From the NCBI RefSeq assembly GCF_015694735.1, contig NZ_JADQDP010000008.1:1-64000 (forward strand): a stretch of DNA of 64,000 nucleotides, read 5' to 3'. This DNA is from Hymenobacter properus. Lineage in GTDB: Bacteria > Bacteroidota > Bacteroidia > Cytophagales > Hymenobacteraceae. The notes under the pieces were generated by a model that worked only from the letters and a program-made list of their open reading frames with translations, was not told where the DNA came from and searched no databases. Within the stretch, counting starts at the first letter, position 1. The number at the start of each line of letters is the position of its first letter. This document shows positions 34,501-41,988 of the stretch, in pieces. A program made the translations under genes and the position numbers.

Positions 34501-34816
34501 GCTCGAACGCCTGGTGCCCGTGCTGATGACGGCCCTGGTGGCGGCGCTGGCCCTGGTGCCCCTCACGCTGGCCAAGGACGCGCCGGGCAAGGAAATCCTC
34601 TACCCAGTAGCCACCGTCATCCTCGGGGGCTTGCTCAGCTCCACCTTTCTCGACATCGTGGTGACGCCGGTGGTGTTCTGGCTTTTCGGCGCCAAGGCCC
34701 TGGCCCAGTACCAGCGCGGCCACCACGAGGTAAGCCTCGACGCCCACCCGCAGGAGCTGGATGCCCAGCCGCTTACCCCGCCCGCCGACCTCAACCCGGT
34801 GCAGCCGTCCGTCTAA
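31595..34816 (+). CDS. CusA/CzcA-family heavy-metal RND transporter
   Basis: A 1073-residue inner-membrane pump of full length for the HME-RND family, 12 helices. The charged helix 4 motif is GELVDDAIVDVENVFRRL (about residues 405-422). GQPISHRLDHLLSGVRAQ near 665 is the porter domain region typical of CzcA-like proteins. The CusA methionine triad is not seen in the matching places (for example QILQLPEVA, where CusA has Met), so the sequence does not prove copper or silver as substrate; the context does suggest it. It starts 4 nt after the adaptor stop. Confidence 0.92.
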   Translation: MLDRIIRFALQNRLLMLAFAVGLLVAGTYTARQLPVDVLPDLDRPRVTVFLEAAGMAPEEVEALVTLPVETALNGATGVAAVRSNSAIGLGMVFVEFDYGTDIFTARQIVAEKLQTVSGQLPTGITPVLGPISSVMGQIMLVGLSGGKQTNAADLRTLANYTVRQRLLSIPGVAQVIPIGGDNLQYQVLLDMPRLNATGLTVTQVEEALRRSNLNTTGNFFDRNGSEVLIRNLGRLRSVADIENIIVGYRQGSPISVKQVATVAFGARFKRGDGSVNGKPAVILSIEKQPGTATVGLTQAVEQALVELKPSLPKDVQVNTRLFKQADFIESSITNVEEALRDGAILVVIVLFAFLLNVRTTFISLVAIPLSLLVTALVFRVAGISINTMTLGGLAIAIGELVDDAIVDVENVFRRLSENQHLPQPKPALQVIYAASSEVRNSIVYATIIVVLVFLPLFALEGMEGRIFAPLGIAYITSIVASLFVSLTITPVLCYYLLPKMKQIRAAEQEGGLVRWLKRKDTGLLDWGLAHPKMVLTVTGLLFALAASLVPFFGTEFLPPFNEGSLTVNFSAPAGTSLTESNKLGTLGEEQILQLPEVAYTARRTGRAELDEHAESVNNSEIEVAFKTPEELKQAGKTMRSREEILADLRQRLGLITGVNVNIGQPISHRLDHLLSGVRAQVAIKVFGNDLLELRRYANEIRTAAGAVPGVVDLQVEKQVQIPQLLVRPRDAALRAYGLERGQVVATLETLFQGDVVSQMLDGQKRFDLIVKLPEAQRNDIATIAQTRIETPSGALIPVSQVADVSYEPGPNTVNHENTQRRITVSLNVAGRDLGSTVKEVQARINQQVKLPAGYYLTYGGQFESQQSASRKILWLSLFSLAGIFLVLFSHFKSGLMVGQIMLNIPLALIGSVVAVLLTGGTFSIASLVGFITLTGIASRNGIMMISHYIHLLEHEGEQFGKEMIIRGSLERLVPVLMTALVAALALVPLTLAKDAPGKEILYPVATVILGGLLSSTFLDIVVTPVVFWLFGAKALAQYQRGHHEVSLDAHPQELDAQPLTPPADLNPVQPSV

Positions 34817-34826
34817 GCTTCTGGTT

Positions 34827-35420
34827 ATGTCCCTGCCTCCACTCCTTACGCCCGACGATGCCGGCTGTGTGCTTTACATCAAGCACATGGTCTGCGCGCG
34901 CGGCATTCGGGTGGTGCGCCGGGAGCTGGAAAGTCTGGGGCTGCGTGTGCTCGATGTGCGGCTGGGCGCGGCCACGGTGGCCGGCCGGGCCGAGCAGCTG
35001 GACTGGGCGCTAATTCGCCAGGCGCTGGCCGCGGCCGGCTTTGCCCTGCTGGAAAGCCCTGCGCAGGCGCTGGTGGACCGGGTGAAGCTGGCCGTGGCCG
35101 GGCTGCTGCGCCGCGCCGATACGCTGCGGCACCGCGAATTCATTCCAGCCCTGGCCCGGGAAATGGACCTGGACAGCCGCCGCCTGCACGCGGCCTTCGC
35201 TCAGCTGCCCGGCCACGAAAGCCTCATCAGCTACATCACCAGCCAGCGGCTGGCTTTCGCGCAGGAACTCTTGGCTACTTCCCGGCTCGACATCGGGCGC
35301 ATTTCCCGGCAGCTGGGCTACGGCAGCCTGGCGCACTTTTCCGGTCAGTTCCGGCGGTTTGCGCAGTGCTCGCCCTCGGCCTACCGGCAGCAGTTGGAAA
35401 TGAGTGTGGTTAAGCCATAG
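34827..35420 (+). CDS. AraC-type regulator, HMA-like N-terminus with changed metal site
   Basis: About 197 residues from the ATG at 34827, 10 nt after the RND stop, so it belongs to the pump operon. Same build as the regulator at 18764: HMA-like N-terminus and C-terminal AraC domain (IGRISRQLGYGSLAHFSGQF). But the metal motif reads MVCARGIRVVRREL, so the second cysteine is replaced by glycine. It may sense another ligand, pair with the first regulator, or be insensitive. Confidence high in the family. Confidence 0.82.
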   Translation: MSLPPLLTPDDAGCVLYIKHMVCARGIRVVRRELESLGLRVLDVRLGAATVAGRAEQLDWALIRQALAAAGFALLESPAQALVDRVKLAVAGLLRRADTLRHREFIPALAREMDLDSRRLHAAFAQLPGHESLISYITSQRLAFAQELLATSRLDIGRISRQLGYGSLAHFSGQFRRFAQCSPSAYRQQLEMSVVKP

Positions 35421-35514
35421 CGCCCGGCTAGGCTGGGGCAAGGGTGAAGACTACTACCTTGCCAATAGAATCAGAAGTCCCAACTTTTAAACAAGCGTAC
35501 CTCTCTCTGAAACC

Positions 35515-36213
35515 ATGCTATTCGAAAACACCATTAAGCAACTGGGTTGGTACTTTAAGGGGCAGATTACCACTTGGGGTGTATGGATTGTTGGTTACTA
35601 CTATGGCTCCGAGAAAGTAGGCACTAAAACCTACCGAGTGAGGTCGAAAGAGATTTCAATTCCTGACTCAAAAGCCAATCGGAAGAAATTTGTCCTGGCA
35701 ACAAAGAAGTTCTACACAGAAATAAAATTTCCCGCTTACGGCTTTCAATCAGCTGACGACTGGAAATACAAAACCGATTTCACCTCAGACCTTTGGCGCT
35801 CCGAGGGCGCACATTACACTTGCTATATCACACTAGACGAAAGCAAGTTAGATGGATTAAGCTTAGAAGGACTGCGAGGCAAAGCCTTAGCGCCCATAAA
35901 CTATAAGCAGAATCTTGACACGAACAATTTTTCAAACGGGGCTTCTGTCTTATCCCTTCTGGGCTATAAAATCGAGAACTGTCTGACCGTTGAGGTTAGC
36001 AACTCTGGAAGCACGAACAAAGGCGTCAATAACGTTGACGTTTTCCCCTATGAATTTACCAGCAAGTACGTTCATGAGCATGATGGTTCGCCTTCCATGC
36101 ACACTGAAAAATTAGCTGAATCCGATTGTAATAAGTTCGTGAGACGCATACTGATGAATGAAGTAGCTTTATTCATTGATGAAATTATTAAAGTCAAATC
36201 CTCCGCTAAGTGA
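35515..36213 (+). CDS. Unknown soluble protein in an AT-rich patch
   Basis: A 232-residue protein without membrane or signal segments. The sequence is rich in Tyr, Lys, Asn and Ser (YYYGSEKVGTKTYRVRSKE), quite unlike its GC-rich neighbours, so it probably came in separately. It has no motif I can name. An acidic mid-part (TLDESKLDGLSLEGLRGKAL) and a C-terminal helix pair can be seen. It sits alone between the RND operon and the copper-storage gene. Confidence 0.6.
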   Translation: MLFENTIKQLGWYFKGQITTWGVWIVGYYYGSEKVGTKTYRVRSKEISIPDSKANRKKFVLATKKFYTEIKFPAYGFQSADDWKYKTDFTSDLWRSEGAHYTCYITLDESKLDGLSLEGLRGKALAPINYKQNLDTNNFSNGASVLSLLGYKIENCLTVEVSNSGSTNKGVNNVDVFPYEFTSKYVHEHDGSPSMHTEKLAESDCNKFVRRILMNEVALFIDEIIKVKSSAK

Positions 36214-36241
36214 TGGGACCTCTGCTGACGCCGGCAGCGCC

Positions 36242-36276
36242 AAATGATGCAAGCCACGGGGCAATTGATGTAAAAC
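36242..36276 (+). promoter_or_regulatory. Metal-regulon motif, copy e
   Basis: AAATGATGCAAG, then TGTAAA 22 nt after the A of ATGCAAG. It lies about 75 nt upstream of the four-helix copper protein. Confidence 0.6.
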
Positions 36277-36347
36277 CAGGCTGAGCACAGCGGGTATAAA
36301 CTGGAGTAATTCCGGCAAAACGCCATTCACTCCTCATTCCAATACCC

Positions 36348-36686
36348 ATGCACGCTCAGAACCAATCTCTCCTCGACGCTCTCAATGCCTGCATCGCCGC
36401 CTGCGAGCACTGCGCCACCGCCTGCCTGCAGGAAGAAGATGTCAAAATGATGGCCCGCTGTATTAGCCTCGACCGCGACTGCGCCGATGTCTGCGCCCTG
36501 ACGGCCCGCCTGATTGCCCGTGGCTCCGAGCACGGCCCGCACCTGCTGCGCGAGTGCGCCGAAGTGTGCAAGGCCTGCGGCGACGAGTGCGCCAAGCACA
36601 CCCACATGCAGCATTGCCAGGAGTGCGCCGATGCTTGCCGCCGCTGCGAGGAAGCCTGCCGCGCCGGCATGAGCGTAGCCGCCTAA
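36348..36686 (+). CDS. Four-helix bundle copper-binding protein (Csp-like, DUF326)
   Basis: A 112-residue Cys-rich protein with repeated CxxxC-type pairs: ACIAACEHCATACL, DCADVCALT, ECAEVCKACGDECAKH and ECADACRRCEEACR. This is the pattern of bacterial copper storage proteins, in which Cys residues inside a four-helix bundle hold many Cu(I) ions. No signal peptide, so it acts in the cytosol. It has its own copper-motif promoter and no partner in the same transcript. Confidence 0.92.
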   Translation: MHAQNQSLLDALNACIAACEHCATACLQEEDVKMMARCISLDRDCADVCALTARLIARGSEHGPHLLRECAEVCKACGDECAKHTHMQHCQECADACRRCEEACRAGMSVAA

Positions 36687-36713
36687 AGCTGCTGCTCCTG
36701 GCCGGGTGACGGG

Positions 36714-36746
36714 AAATCATGCAAGTCCCCTGCGCAATTCTATACC
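36714..36746 (+). promoter_or_regulatory. Metal-regulon motif, copy f
   Basis: AAATCATGCAAG, then TATACC 22 nt after the A of ATGCAAG. It lies about 80 nt upstream of the small HMA protein. Confidence 0.6.
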
Positions 36747-36824
36747 CTTGGCGTGCCACGCTGGCCGCAGCTTTGCGTGTTGTATTTGCACGGGCCCGGT
36801 TCGGGCCCTCAACTTCCAATCGTC

Positions 36825-37034
36825 ATGAAAACGCTCCAATTCAAAACCAACATCAACTGCGGCGGCTGCATCAAGGCCGTCACGCCCACCCTCAACGCAC
36901 AGGCTGGGGCCGGCAACTGGCAGGTCGACACGGCTAACCCCGATAAGATTCTGACCGTGACCACGGACAAGCTCACGCCGGCCGAAGTCGTGCAGGCCGT
37001 CGAGCAGGCCGGCTTTAAGATTGCCGCTGCCTAA
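36825..37034 (+). CDS. Small HMA-domain metallochaperone
   Basis: A 69-residue single HMA domain from the ATG at 36825: MKTLQFKTNINCGGCIKAV, with the CxxC metal site as CGGC. Such proteins carry Cu(I) to CopA. It is single-gene, with its own motif promoter and a strong terminator at 37053. The exact start is set by the HMA fold; an earlier frame is open but not meaningful. Confidence 0.88.
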   Translation: MKTLQFKTNINCGGCIKAVTPTLNAQAGAGNWQVDTANPDKILTVTTDKLTPAEVVQAVEQAGFKIAAA

Positions 37035-37052
37035 GCAGCCTCCACTCTTCTA

Positions 37053-37081
37053 AAAACGCCCGGCCTAGTCGGGCGTTTTTG
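37053..37081 (+). terminator. Terminator of the HMA chaperone gene
   Basis: AACGCCCG and CGGGCGTT pair around GCCTAGT, followed by TTT and G. Strong and 19 nt after the stop. Confidence 0.8.
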
Positions 37082-37142
37082 TTGAGGGCAGGGAGGCTGG
37101 GCAGCCGCAATCCGTAACCTATTCGCCCCTTTAACTGCCCCT

Positions 37143-38183
37143 ATGTTTTCAGATTTCCCCAACCTGCATCCCCTGGTCGTGCACGTTCCCATCGTGCTCA
37201 TTCTGCTGGGCGCGGCCTTGCAGGCCGTACTGGTCTTCAAGGATTGGGAGCAGGTGCGCTGGGGGACGCTGCTCATTATGGCCGGCGGCTTCGCGGGGGC
37301 GCTGGCGGCGAGCACCGTGTTTCACGCCATGCCCACGGGCCTGGCTCCCCGGGCGGCGGCCGTGTTCGCGGCCCACGAAAAGTACGCGAGCTATACCCTG
37401 TGGCTTTCCGGCATCACGCTGCTGCTGCGCGGCGTCGGTGACTTCTTTAAAATCCAGCGCCGGGCCTACGAGATTCTGGTACTCGCGTTTGCCCTGGCGG
37501 CGGCCGGGGTGCTATCGGTGGCCGGCCACCGGGGCGCGCAGCTGGTCTACGTTGAAGGGGTAGGACCACAGGGGCACCTGCTCAATAAAAATCATGGCCA
37601 CGGCCACGATGAGGCCGACTTGTCCCACTCGGATAGGGACGCTGGCAGCCATGACGAACCGGCCGGTACCGGTGACCAGGCCGGACCCTCTGCCAGCCCG
37701 CAATCCCCCACCGCTGACATGCCGGGCATGGATATGAGCACTCAAGCCACTGCGCCCAAAGCGCCGGCCAAGGCTGCGGCGGGTGAGATGGGCACCATGA
37801 AAATGGCCGACTCGAAGCCGGCCCACCCGGCGTCCAAAGCGGGGGCCATGGCCGACATGCCCGGCATGAATATGCCTGCTGCTAAAACCCCGCCCTCAAT
37901 GCCGAAAGGCATGGATATGAGCCGCCCGGCCCGCCCGAATCAGCAGAAAGAAATGTCCGGCATGGCCAATATGCCGGGCATGAAGAGCCAGTCAGCGGGG
38001 GCAAAAAAGCCCGGCAAGGCCCCAACAGAAATGGAGGGAATGGCGGATATGCCCGGCATGGACAAAGGCCAGGCGCTGCCAGCAACGGGTGCGATGCCCG
38101 GTATGACGATGCCCAATCCCCTGGACAAATTCCGCTTCAAGGACAACAACCCGGCCCGGAACCACCCCACGCCCAAGCAATAG
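37143..38183 (+). CDS. DUF2231 membrane protein with long Met-rich tail
   Basis: A 346-residue protein. Residues 1-140 form a four-helix DUF2231 membrane domain with LHPLVVHVPIVLILLGAALQ. The remaining 200 residues are extramembrane, rich in Met, Pro, His and Lys: HGHGHDEADLSHSD, then repeated MPGM units such as MADMPGMNM, MANMPGMK and MADMPGMD, ending MPGMTMPNP. The tail could bind Cu(I) through Met. The gene is followed at 5 nt by the multicopper oxidase, so both are co-transcribed. Role inferred from composition and neighbour. Confidence 0.8.
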   Translation: MFSDFPNLHPLVVHVPIVLILLGAALQAVLVFKDWEQVRWGTLLIMAGGFAGALAASTVFHAMPTGLAPRAAAVFAAHEKYASYTLWLSGITLLLRGVGDFFKIQRRAYEILVLAFALAAAGVLSVAGHRGAQLVYVEGVGPQGHLLNKNHGHGHDEADLSHSDRDAGSHDEPAGTGDQAGPSASPQSPTADMPGMDMSTQATAPKAPAKAAAGEMGTMKMADSKPAHPASKAGAMADMPGMNMPAAKTPPSMPKGMDMSRPARPNQQKEMSGMANMPGMKSQSAGAKKPGKAPTEMEGMADMPGMDKGQALPATGAMPGMTMPNPLDKFRFKDNNPARNHPTPKQ

Positions 38184-38188
38184 CCGCC

Positions 38189-40639
38189 ATGAGAATTGTG
38201 ATTTTACTTACCCTGCTGCTTACTTCCCTCGGGGCCGGGGCGCAGTCAATGCCGGGCATGGCTATGCCGAATGCGAAGGAGCCCTACCTCACCCAATCGG
38301 CCCCGCCGGCCCAGCAAACGCAGGGCACCGTCGTCGTGCCCCGGACGAGCTACGTGGGCAAGCGCGTAGAATACGACCTGTACATAGAAGACCGCCTGGT
38401 CAACTTCACCGGCAGAATGCGCCACGCCATCGGCATCAACGGCCAGATTCCGGCCCCCACGCTGCGCTTCAACGAGGGCGACACGGCCGTTATCCGGGTG
38501 CACAACCAGATGGGCATGGAAACCTCCGTGCACTGGCACGGGCTGCTGGTGCCCAATAAATATGACGGCGTGCCCTACCTGAACACGGACCCCATCAAGC
38601 CGGGCACGGTGCACACCTACACGTTTCCGCTGCGCCAGAGCGGCACCTACTGGTACCACTCCCACACCATGGTACAGGAACAGTCGGGCCTCTACGGCTC
38701 CATCGTGGTGCAGCCCAAAGAAATTCAGTATCAGCTGAAAGAGTACGTGCTGGTGCTCTCCGACTGGACCGACCACCGGCCCACGGAAGTGCTGCGCTAC
38801 CTCAAGCGGGCCGGCGAGTGGTTTGCCGTGCAGAAAGGCGCGACCCAGAGCTACGGCGAGGCCCTGGCCGCCGGCTACGTCAAGGACAAACTCAAGCAGG
38901 AGTGGCAGCGCATGCCGGCCATGGACGTGGCCGATGTGTTCTACAACAAGTTCCTGATGAACGGGCAGGAGCTGAACTACTTCAAGGATGCCCAGCCCGG
39001 CGAAGTGGTGCGCCTGCGCGTCATCAACGGCGGCGCCTCGACTTACTTCAAGCTGCAGTATGCCGGCGGGCCGATGCAAGTCATCGCCGCCGATGGCATC
39101 AACGTGGAGCCCTTCCCAACCAGCAAGCTGGAAATTGCCACCGCCGAAACCTACGACCTGCTCATCACCGTGCCCCCGATGGGCGCGGCTGAGCTGCGGG
39201 CTACCTCCTCCGACGTGACGGGCTACACCTCCGGCTACTTCGGGCAGGGCGAGCCGATGCGCACCCCCGACCTGCCCAAGCTCAACTACTTCCAGATGAC
39301 GCGGGAGATGAACAGCATGGGCAACATGAGCGGCATGAAGATGGGCGGGGCCGGCCAGATGGACGCAAAAGGAGCATCGGCCCCGACTGGTGGCGACATG
39401 AAAAACATGGACATGGGCGGCAGCCAGGCCGCGAAGACGCCCGCAGCGAAAGGCGAAGCCCCCATGGCGGGCATGGACATGCAGCAGGGCACCGCCCCGG
39501 CCACCTCCACGGCCCCGCCCCGCAACCGCCCGATGAACCAGCAGGAAAAAGGCGATATGGGCATGGGCAGCCTGCAGGACTCGGGCAGCATGGGCGGCAT
39601 GGACATGGGCGGAATGACCATGGGCGGCATGAGCGGCGACTTCAACTACAACCAGCTTCGCGCCCTGCACCCTACCACCCTGGACTCGACGAAGCAGTGG
39701 CGCGAAATCCACCTCAGCCTAACCGGTAACATGCTGCGCTACGTTTGGTCGTTCGACAACAAAACCCTGTCCGAGTCCGACAACATACCCATCCGCAAAG
39801 GCGAAAACGTGCGCATGGTATTCCAGAACATGACCATGATGCGCCACCCGCTGCACCTGCACGGGCATTTTTTCCGCCTCGTGAATGCCCAGGGCGCGTA
39901 CTCGCCCATGAAGCACACCTTTGATATTCAGTCGATGGGCAAGGTCACCATTGAGTTCGACGCCAACGAGGACCAGGACTGGTTTTTTCACTGCCACACC
40001 CTCTACCACATGATGTCAGGCATGGCCCGCGTCATCAGCTACGAGGGTAGCCCCCAAAACGAGTACGCCCGCACGGGCTACCGCCACCTCAAGCGCGAGG
40101 ACAACAAGCTCTACCCCTGGGCCGACTTGGCGGTGCATTCGCAGGGCAGCTTTCTGGAAGCCAACCTCTCCAACAATAAGAACGCGCTCGAATTTGAGGG
40201 CCGGGTAAACTACCAGGGCAACTACGAAACCGAAACCCACCTGCTGCGCTACCTCGACAAGCGACAGTTCCTGGCCGCCTTCGTGGGCTACGACCTGCGC
40301 GACAACAAAACCCTGCGCTCGGCCTCGGACACCGAAGGCGGCAACCGCCGCACCGAGGAAAACAACCGCAACTTCCGCCGGCAGGCCGAAGTCGGCGTGT
40401 ACTACCTGCTGCCCCTGCTCGTGCGCGCCGAGCTGCGCACCGACCTCACCGGCCAGCTGCGGGCACAGCTGGAGCGCCGCGACATCCCCTTGAGCAACAA
40501 CGTATTTATGGACATCCGCGGCAATACCGACCGTGAATTTACCCTCGGCTTTCGCTACATGGTCAGCAAGTACGCCTCGCTCAGCACCAACTACGACAAC
40601 CAGTACGGCTGGGGCGCGGGCCTCACCTTTCACTATTAA
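38189..40639 (+). CDS. Multicopper oxidase fused to an outer-membrane-like barrel
   Basis: An 816-residue protein in three parts. Residues 1-610 are a multicopper oxidase of the PcoA/CopA type: signal peptide, SVHWHGLLVP (about 112-121), TYWYHSHTMV (about 152-161), HPLHLHGHFF (about 552) and WFFHCHTLYHMMSGM (about 597-611), the four copper-ligand clusters. Residues 370-485 are a Met-rich insert (MGGMDMGGMTMGGMSGD). Residues 620-816 are aromatic, amphipathic strands ending in F-H-Y, like the PcoB/CopB barrel. It oxidises Cu(I) to Cu(II) in the periplasm. The barrel fusion may tie it to the outer membrane. Confidence 0.9.
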   Translation: MRIVILLTLLLTSLGAGAQSMPGMAMPNAKEPYLTQSAPPAQQTQGTVVVPRTSYVGKRVEYDLYIEDRLVNFTGRMRHAIGINGQIPAPTLRFNEGDTAVIRVHNQMGMETSVHWHGLLVPNKYDGVPYLNTDPIKPGTVHTYTFPLRQSGTYWYHSHTMVQEQSGLYGSIVVQPKEIQYQLKEYVLVLSDWTDHRPTEVLRYLKRAGEWFAVQKGATQSYGEALAAGYVKDKLKQEWQRMPAMDVADVFYNKFLMNGQELNYFKDAQPGEVVRLRVINGGASTYFKLQYAGGPMQVIAADGINVEPFPTSKLEIATAETYDLLITVPPMGAAELRATSSDVTGYTSGYFGQGEPMRTPDLPKLNYFQMTREMNSMGNMSGMKMGGAGQMDAKGASAPTGGDMKNMDMGGSQAAKTPAAKGEAPMAGMDMQQGTAPATSTAPPRNRPMNQQEKGDMGMGSLQDSGSMGGMDMGGMTMGGMSGDFNYNQLRALHPTTLDSTKQWREIHLSLTGNMLRYVWSFDNKTLSESDNIPIRKGENVRMVFQNMTMMRHPLHLHGHFFRLVNAQGAYSPMKHTFDIQSMGKVTIEFDANEDQDWFFHCHTLYHMMSGMARVISYEGSPQNEYARTGYRHLKREDNKLYPWADLAVHSQGSFLEANLSNNKNALEFEGRVNYQGNYETETHLLRYLDKRQFLAAFVGYDLRDNKTLRSASDTEGGNRRTEENNRNFRRQAEVGVYYLLPLLVRAELRTDLTGQLRAQLERRDIPLSNNVFMDIRGNTDREFTLGFRYMVSKYASLSTNYDNQYGWGAGLTFHY

Positions 40640-40667
40640 CCCATTTTTCCTCTTTTCTCTCTGCGTT

Positions 40668-41117
40668 ATGAACAAGGGCAGCTACTCCAAATTCTTCCTG
40701 ATGCTCGCCGCGTCGTTCGTTGTGATGCACCTCATCACCTACCTGAACACCTACGAGTGGGACCACATCTACCCCAGCATCAACCGCTTCTATATGACCA
40801 CGCTCATGGTATCGGCCATGGGCCTGCTCATGCTGGGTTTCATGGCCCACATGTACCCCGACAAAGGCAAAAACCGCCTGATAGTGCTGGGCTGCGTGGC
40901 GGTGTTTGTAGGAGCGCTGGCCATGCTGCGCAGCCAGACGCTGGTCAACGACACGCGCTTCATGGAATCGATGATTCCGCACCACTCCATCGCCATTCTG
41001 GTCAGCGAGCGGGCCACTCTCAAAGACCCCGAAGTGCGCACGCTGGCCGATAGCATCATCAGCGCCCAGAAACGCGAGATTGGCCAGATGAAGCGCATGC
41101 TGCACCGGCTGCAGTAA
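40668..41117 (+). CDS. DUF305-like membrane protein
   Basis: About 149 residues from the ATG at 40668. Three N-terminal membrane helices (residues 10-27, 45-64, 73-92) are followed by a single DUF305 unit: ESMIPHHSIAILVSERATL and EIGQMKRMLHRL. This is the membrane form of the family, unlike the three lipoprotein copies. It follows the oxidase by 28 nt and ends the copper block. Likely copper-related, with no known reaction. Confidence 0.82.
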   Translation: MNKGSYSKFFLMLAASFVVMHLITYLNTYEWDHIYPSINRFYMTTLMVSAMGLLMLGFMAHMYPDKGKNRLIVLGCVAVFVGALAMLRSQTLVNDTRFMESMIPHHSIAILVSERATLKDPEVRTLADSIISAQKREIGQMKRMLHRLQ

Positions 41118-41204
41118 GCCGGCCGGCCCCCGGGTGCTCAGGCTCCGCCAGCCAAGGCCAGCCCTTGGCGTTCGGCCCGTAGCCGGTTCACCACAAGCCC
41201 AACT

Positions 41205-41987
41205 ATGCCCCCGTTGCTGGTTTTTCGCCTCATTATATACGTAGCCGCTGGTCTGCCCCTGGTCCTGGCTGGATGCCGGGCGGCGGCGGTTGTCCCACAG
41301 TTTTCAGCTGCTGCCGGCTTCCGTGCCCCGCTGCCAGCCCAGCGCTTCGACACCGTGAAGACTGGCACCGCCCACGATTATGCCACCGCCCCGCAGCGGC
41401 AGGCAAATGCGGAGGTCCGGCCCCGGGTCGTGCGCCCGCCGGAAACGGCGCCCAGCGAGAAACAGGAGCCGGCGGGCACGCCAGGCAGGAGGAGGTATGC
41501 CAGAGCAGCGGCCGGGGATTCTACGCGCAGCTTACCCCAGCTGGTGGCACCGCGCCAGCCGCGTAAGCCACCCACATTCAAACTATTCAGTGCCCAAACG
41601 CTGGTGCACTACAGCCTGCACTTTGCTTTCCCGGCCGTGCTGTCGCTGGTGTTTTTTCCCTTGATGTGGCAAACGGCCTACCTGATTATGCTGGCCACGA
41701 TGCTCATTGACCTGGACCACCTGCTGGCCAAACCCATCTTCGAACCACGGCGCTGCAGCATCGGGTATCATCCGCTGCACTCTTTTTACGCCGTGCCGGT
41801 GTACGCCTTGCTGCTCCTGCTGCCCGCCACGCAAATGGTTGCCGTGGGCATTCTGTTCCACCTGTTCACGGATACGGTAGATTGCTTGTGGAGCTTCCGC
41901 CACTGCCACGAATGCTACCTCAACTCCCGAATCTACGCCCTGCGCAGCTGGGTGCGGAAGCTACTCGGCCGGGAGGCAATGGATTAG
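41205..41987 (+). CDS. DUF6122 membrane protein with lipoprotein-like N-terminus
   Basis: A 260-residue protein. The C-terminal 140 residues match DUF6122: LVHYSLHFAFPAVLSLVFFP, MLIDLDHLLAKPIFEP and RCSIGYHPLHS. The His and Asp pairs (LDHLL, HPLHS) suggest a metal site in the membrane, as in hydrolases of the VanZ/MetaB type (inference). The N-terminal 110 residues carry a lipobox-like LVLAGC and a disordered Pro/Arg-rich stretch that normal members lack. A GTG at about 41542 could give the usual DUF6122 length. The operon is not clear. Confidence 0.65.
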   Translation: MPPLLVFRLIIYVAAGLPLVLAGCRAAAVVPQFSAAAGFRAPLPAQRFDTVKTGTAHDYATAPQRQANAEVRPRVVRPPETAPSEKQEPAGTPGRRRYARAAAGDSTRSLPQLVAPRQPRKPPTFKLFSAQTLVHYSLHFAFPAVLSLVFFPLMWQTAYLIMLATMLIDLDHLLAKPIFEPRRCSIGYHPLHSFYAVPVYALLLLLPATQMVAVGILFHLFTDTVDCLWSFRHCHECYLNSRIYALRSWVRKLLGREAMD

Positions 41988-41988
41988 C

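Noticed and set aside
31595..34816. Naming the RND pump cusA outright
   Set aside because: The methionine triad of CusA is not seen; only context supports copper or silver.
38246..39712. Long minus-strand frame opposite the multicopper oxidase
   Set aside because: His/Val/Gly-rich shadow of the oxidase gene.
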